The notes beneath the pieces were generated by a model. The model had not been told where the DNA came from. It searched no databases and saw only the letters and a program-made list of their open reading frames with translations. From positions 1,077,001 through 1,141,000 of the forward strand of contig OU696579.1 in NCBI GenBank assembly GCA_916048095.2: 64,000 nucleotides of DNA. The letters run 5' to 3'. This DNA comes from Sacculina carcini. Lineage: Eukaryota > Arthropoda > Thecostraca > Sacculinidae. Made by a program: the position numbers and the translations under genes. Shown one piece after another: positions 61,398 to 64,000 of this stretch (position 1 is its first letter; the number at the start of each line of letters is the position of its first letter).

Positions 61398-63688
61398 TCC
61401 TCTCGCACAAACACTAGCTCAATATCACAACCTACAGAAGCAAACAGTACGCACATTGTTAAACTAATTAAAACATCTGTAAACTAGAATCCAGGATTAT
61501 TGTAAGTTATAAGTAAATCTGAACAAAATACATTGCATATATAACAATACAAATACCAACACATTGTCTATAAATAATATATATTATCAATATATACATT
61601 ACATACATACATACATATACATACATACATATAATTTATAGACAATTTGTACATCTTAGTTATACTTGAATGTATACAGTTCAGTTCAGTTCAGTTCAGT
61701 GTATTTGTTATAGCGCCTGTCATACACGGGCGCGCGGCAGCTAAACAGTATGAACAAGCGGACAAAACTAAACAGTTATTACAAAAACAATAAAAAGAAC
61801 ACATGAATGAATAAATATAACACGATTCAAATAACACAATTAACACATTTACACAATGAGAAGAACACATTGAAGGGTGATTGAAGAACACAATAACATA
61901 GTACAATGAACATAATTAGACTAAAACATAGATAAACACAAATATACATGCATTCCCGCCCACACACATATCAGAGAGAGGCAAAAGGAGTCAAGGAATG
62001 AGTCACGGGATCAAAGGAAATTTCGACAAGATGTTTACGTAGAGAAGAGGTAAAAGATCGATACGTGAGCGAGGAGGTGATATGAGAAGGGAGCGAGTTA
62101 TATAATCGAGGACCGTAGAACGAGAACGATTTAGAAGACCAGGCAGATTCATTGAGGGCGCGAGGACAGCATAGAGGAGCAGAATGACGGGAAGTGGGAT
62201 TAGAAGAGGGAGAGAGCAGATCAGAAAGATATAAAGGTTGAATAGGAGCATGTAAGAGTTTGGATATTATGCAGCAGATTTTGAAGTGAATGCGCGATTT
62301 AATAGGAAGCCAACGGAATTGAAACAGAAAAGGAGAAGTATGGCGACAGAAGATAGGATGCAAAACAAAACGACAGGACTGATTCATTACGCGCTGAAGA
62401 ATTTTTAAAGAATAATTAGGACAGCTGAAGTGGAGTGAGTTGCAGTAGTCGAGTCTGGAGAATATAAGAGAATGAATAAGCTTGATTGCAGAGGGCTGAT
62501 CGAGACAGGGACGGATGGGATAAAGCGAGCGAAGAATCAAGCGACAAGTGCGAGCTGTAGAAAGGATATTGGTTGAGAAGGAAAGGGAAGAGTCAAAAAT
62601 AACACCGAGATTTTTAACAGTCACTGAAAGAGACAAGGGGAGGAAAGGAGGAGCAATACGAGGAGGATGAAGAGCGATAAATTCAGATTTAGAAGTGTTC
62701 AAGAGGAGGCGACGTGAGGAGGTCCAGGTGGAGATAGCAGAAAGTACGTCAGACAAGGTATTAGGATGCGAGAGAGAGCAAGGGAGATATAATTGGATAT
62801 CGTCTGCATAAATATGGAAAGGAATGGAGTAGCGCCTAAGGATGGGACAAAGAGAGGACATGTAGACATTGAAAAGGAGAGGACCAAGAATAGAGCCTTG
62901 AGGAACACCGGACTTAAGAGGGAGCACAGTGGAAACGGAGGAATTGAACTTAACAGAAAAAGTGCGACCATGCAAGTAAGAACGAAGTAGTGAGAGAGCG
63001 GAATGCGAGACACCGAGATGGAGGAGGTCATCGATGAGAATAGAATGATCAACCAAGTCAAAGGCACGAAAAATTAATGAAAATATACGAAAAATATAAA
63101 AAAAATAAAAAAATATACGAAATATAAATATAAAAAATATACGAAAAATTTACAAGCATATGGATGATATTCATGGATAACTGATCATGAAAACGCATTT
63201 CTTAACTTGAAAGGGTTACCCAGTTGCTTAGCATAGGAATTATGGAAATTAAAACATCCCATTTAAACGACCTCACACCAATTGTTGTTGTTGTTGTTGT
63301 TGTTGTTATTGGTTACTGCATATAGCACAGGTTAGGCTCAGATGACACCAATTGAATGTCTGCACGTATGTTATGAATACACAGCGGCGATTTTGTAGTA
63401 TCGATTCAAACATATATTCTATTTGGAATACATATATTTATTGTAGGCTGTGGAAAATGCATTCAGATTGATTATGAATGAACGTTTTTTCAAGAATAGT
63501 GATACGAAAATTTGCTATTACCACGACATGGAAATAGAAAGGGCTACAATGTTGAGTATTGGGCAAGCCTGTGCGTCATTGTGTTAGTGTGCGCCATTAT
63601 ATTGTCTGTTTCGCTCTTGTGGTGTGGACATATTGTGTGTGATTACTGGTTCCACTTGGTGTTGTGCCTGCTAGTTTTTCCTCACATC
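61398..63688. promoter_or_regulatory. Divergent region between the unrecognised gene and RBM45
   Basis: Mostly filled by the LINE at 61680-63070. AT-rich sequence with TACATA repeats (61590-61635) precedes it, and a short (TTG)n run at 63283-63308 follows. Promoters of both genes should be here, but none is identifiable. Confidence 0.4.
61680..63070 (-). mobile_element. 5'-truncated CR1/L2-type LINE with open reverse-transcriptase frame
   Basis: On the minus strand the frame opens FDLVDHSILIDDLL at the truncation point and runs about 365 residues without a stop to 61971. It includes LPLKSGVPQGSILGPLLFNV, the catalytic FHIYADDIQLY, the thumb motif RLDYCNSL and the C-terminal FYGPRLYNSLPSHI. 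A 3' UTR of about 290 bp ends in four TGAAC units (61680-61700), typical of CR1/L2 tails. The uncorrupted frame indicates a recent insertion. The endonuclease and N-terminal polymerase parts are absent, so it is dead on arrival. Confidence 0.92.
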
Positions 63689-63878
63689 ATGAGGGACTAT
63701 CATAGCCAGGATGCGGTGCGCTTAAAGGATTCAAAATGCAGCGATCCTCCGAATTCGAGACTCTTCATTGTATGTGGCAAGTCCATCACGGAAGAAGATT
63801 TCAGAGAGTGCTTCTCCAAGTTTGGCACGGTTACTGAAGTTTGGATGGTTCGAGATAAGATGTCGGGCGATCCTAAAG
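63689..63878 (+). CDS. RBM45: RBM45-like RNA-binding protein, first coding exon (continues off window)
   Basis: RBM45 is a nuclear RNA-binding protein with several RRM domains, linked to splicing and m6A-related complexes. From ATG 63689 the frame gives 63 codons, ending in AAAG|GTAGGC (phase 1). DPPNSRLFIVCGKSITEEDF and RECFSKFGTVTEVWMVRDKM form beta1-alpha1-beta2-beta3 of RRM1; the D-P-P-N-S-R lead-in and VVRDK-like beta3 are typical of RBM45 as I recall it. An acceptor-like CATAGCCAG at 63710-63719 offers an alternative exon start. The in-frame hydrophobic stretch upstream of 63689 is probably not coding. Confidence 0.8.
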
Positions 63879-64000
63879 GTAGGCTGTTACTCTCCCGCAT
63901 TCACTAGCAGTTGAATATTTCCTGCCATTGATCAAACCGGCAAATCTACTCGTGCGTTTTCGTGCAATCTAATATTAATTGGAATATACATTATTTTTGC

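Overview
This is animal (metazoan) nuclear DNA, most likely from a repeat-rich invertebrate. It carries animal-type genes cut by long spliceosomal introns, LINE reverse-transcriptase remnants, tRNA-derived SINEs, MITEs with target-site duplications, and very many (CA)n/(TG)n microsatellites. I cannot name the phylum. All gene models were built by hand from reading-frame continuity, splice-site phase and remembered family similarity. No search was run.

Layout. 1-17,949 (minus): 5' half of a dystrobrevin gene, five exons found; the rest runs off the left edge. 17,950-23,889: intergenic, with an 11-bp minisatellite and a short MITE. 23,890-29,087 (minus): ATP6AP2 ((pro)renin receptor), five exons. 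30,296-32,592 (plus): mitochondrial ribosomal protein mL51, three exons. 33,237-35,654 (minus): FTSJ3/Spb1 pre-rRNA methyltransferase, one coding exon. 36,563-38,371 (plus): WDR18/Ipi3, two exons. 39,214-about 47,325 (minus): TYW4/LCMT2, nine firm exons plus a tentative first exon. 47,559-53,509 (plus): SARNP (SAP-domain ribonucleoprotein), six exons, followed by a 1-kb minisatellite. 55,456-56,342 (minus): C8orf82/UPF0598 homologue, three exons. 56,733-61,397 (minus): a six-exon, 487-residue gene I do not recognise. 61,680-63,070 (minus): a 5'-truncated CR1/L2-type LINE with an open reverse-transcriptase frame. 63,689-end (plus): first exon of an RBM45-like RNA-binding protein, running off the right edge.

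Several neighbours are divergent pairs: FTSJ3/WDR18 (both large-subunit ribosome biogenesis), TYW4/SARNP, ATP6AP2/mL51, and the unknown gene/RBM45. mL51, FTSJ3, WDR18 and TYW4 all concern ribosome or tRNA maturation.

The most striking pattern is in the introns. In dystrobrevin and TYW4, read in the sense direction, several introns begin with (CA)n just after the donor and end with (TG)n just before the acceptor, so their ends could base-pair. SARNP, ATP6AP2 and WDR18 share the acceptor-side TG tract. The short introns of C8orf82 and those of mL51 have ordinary pyrimidine tracts.
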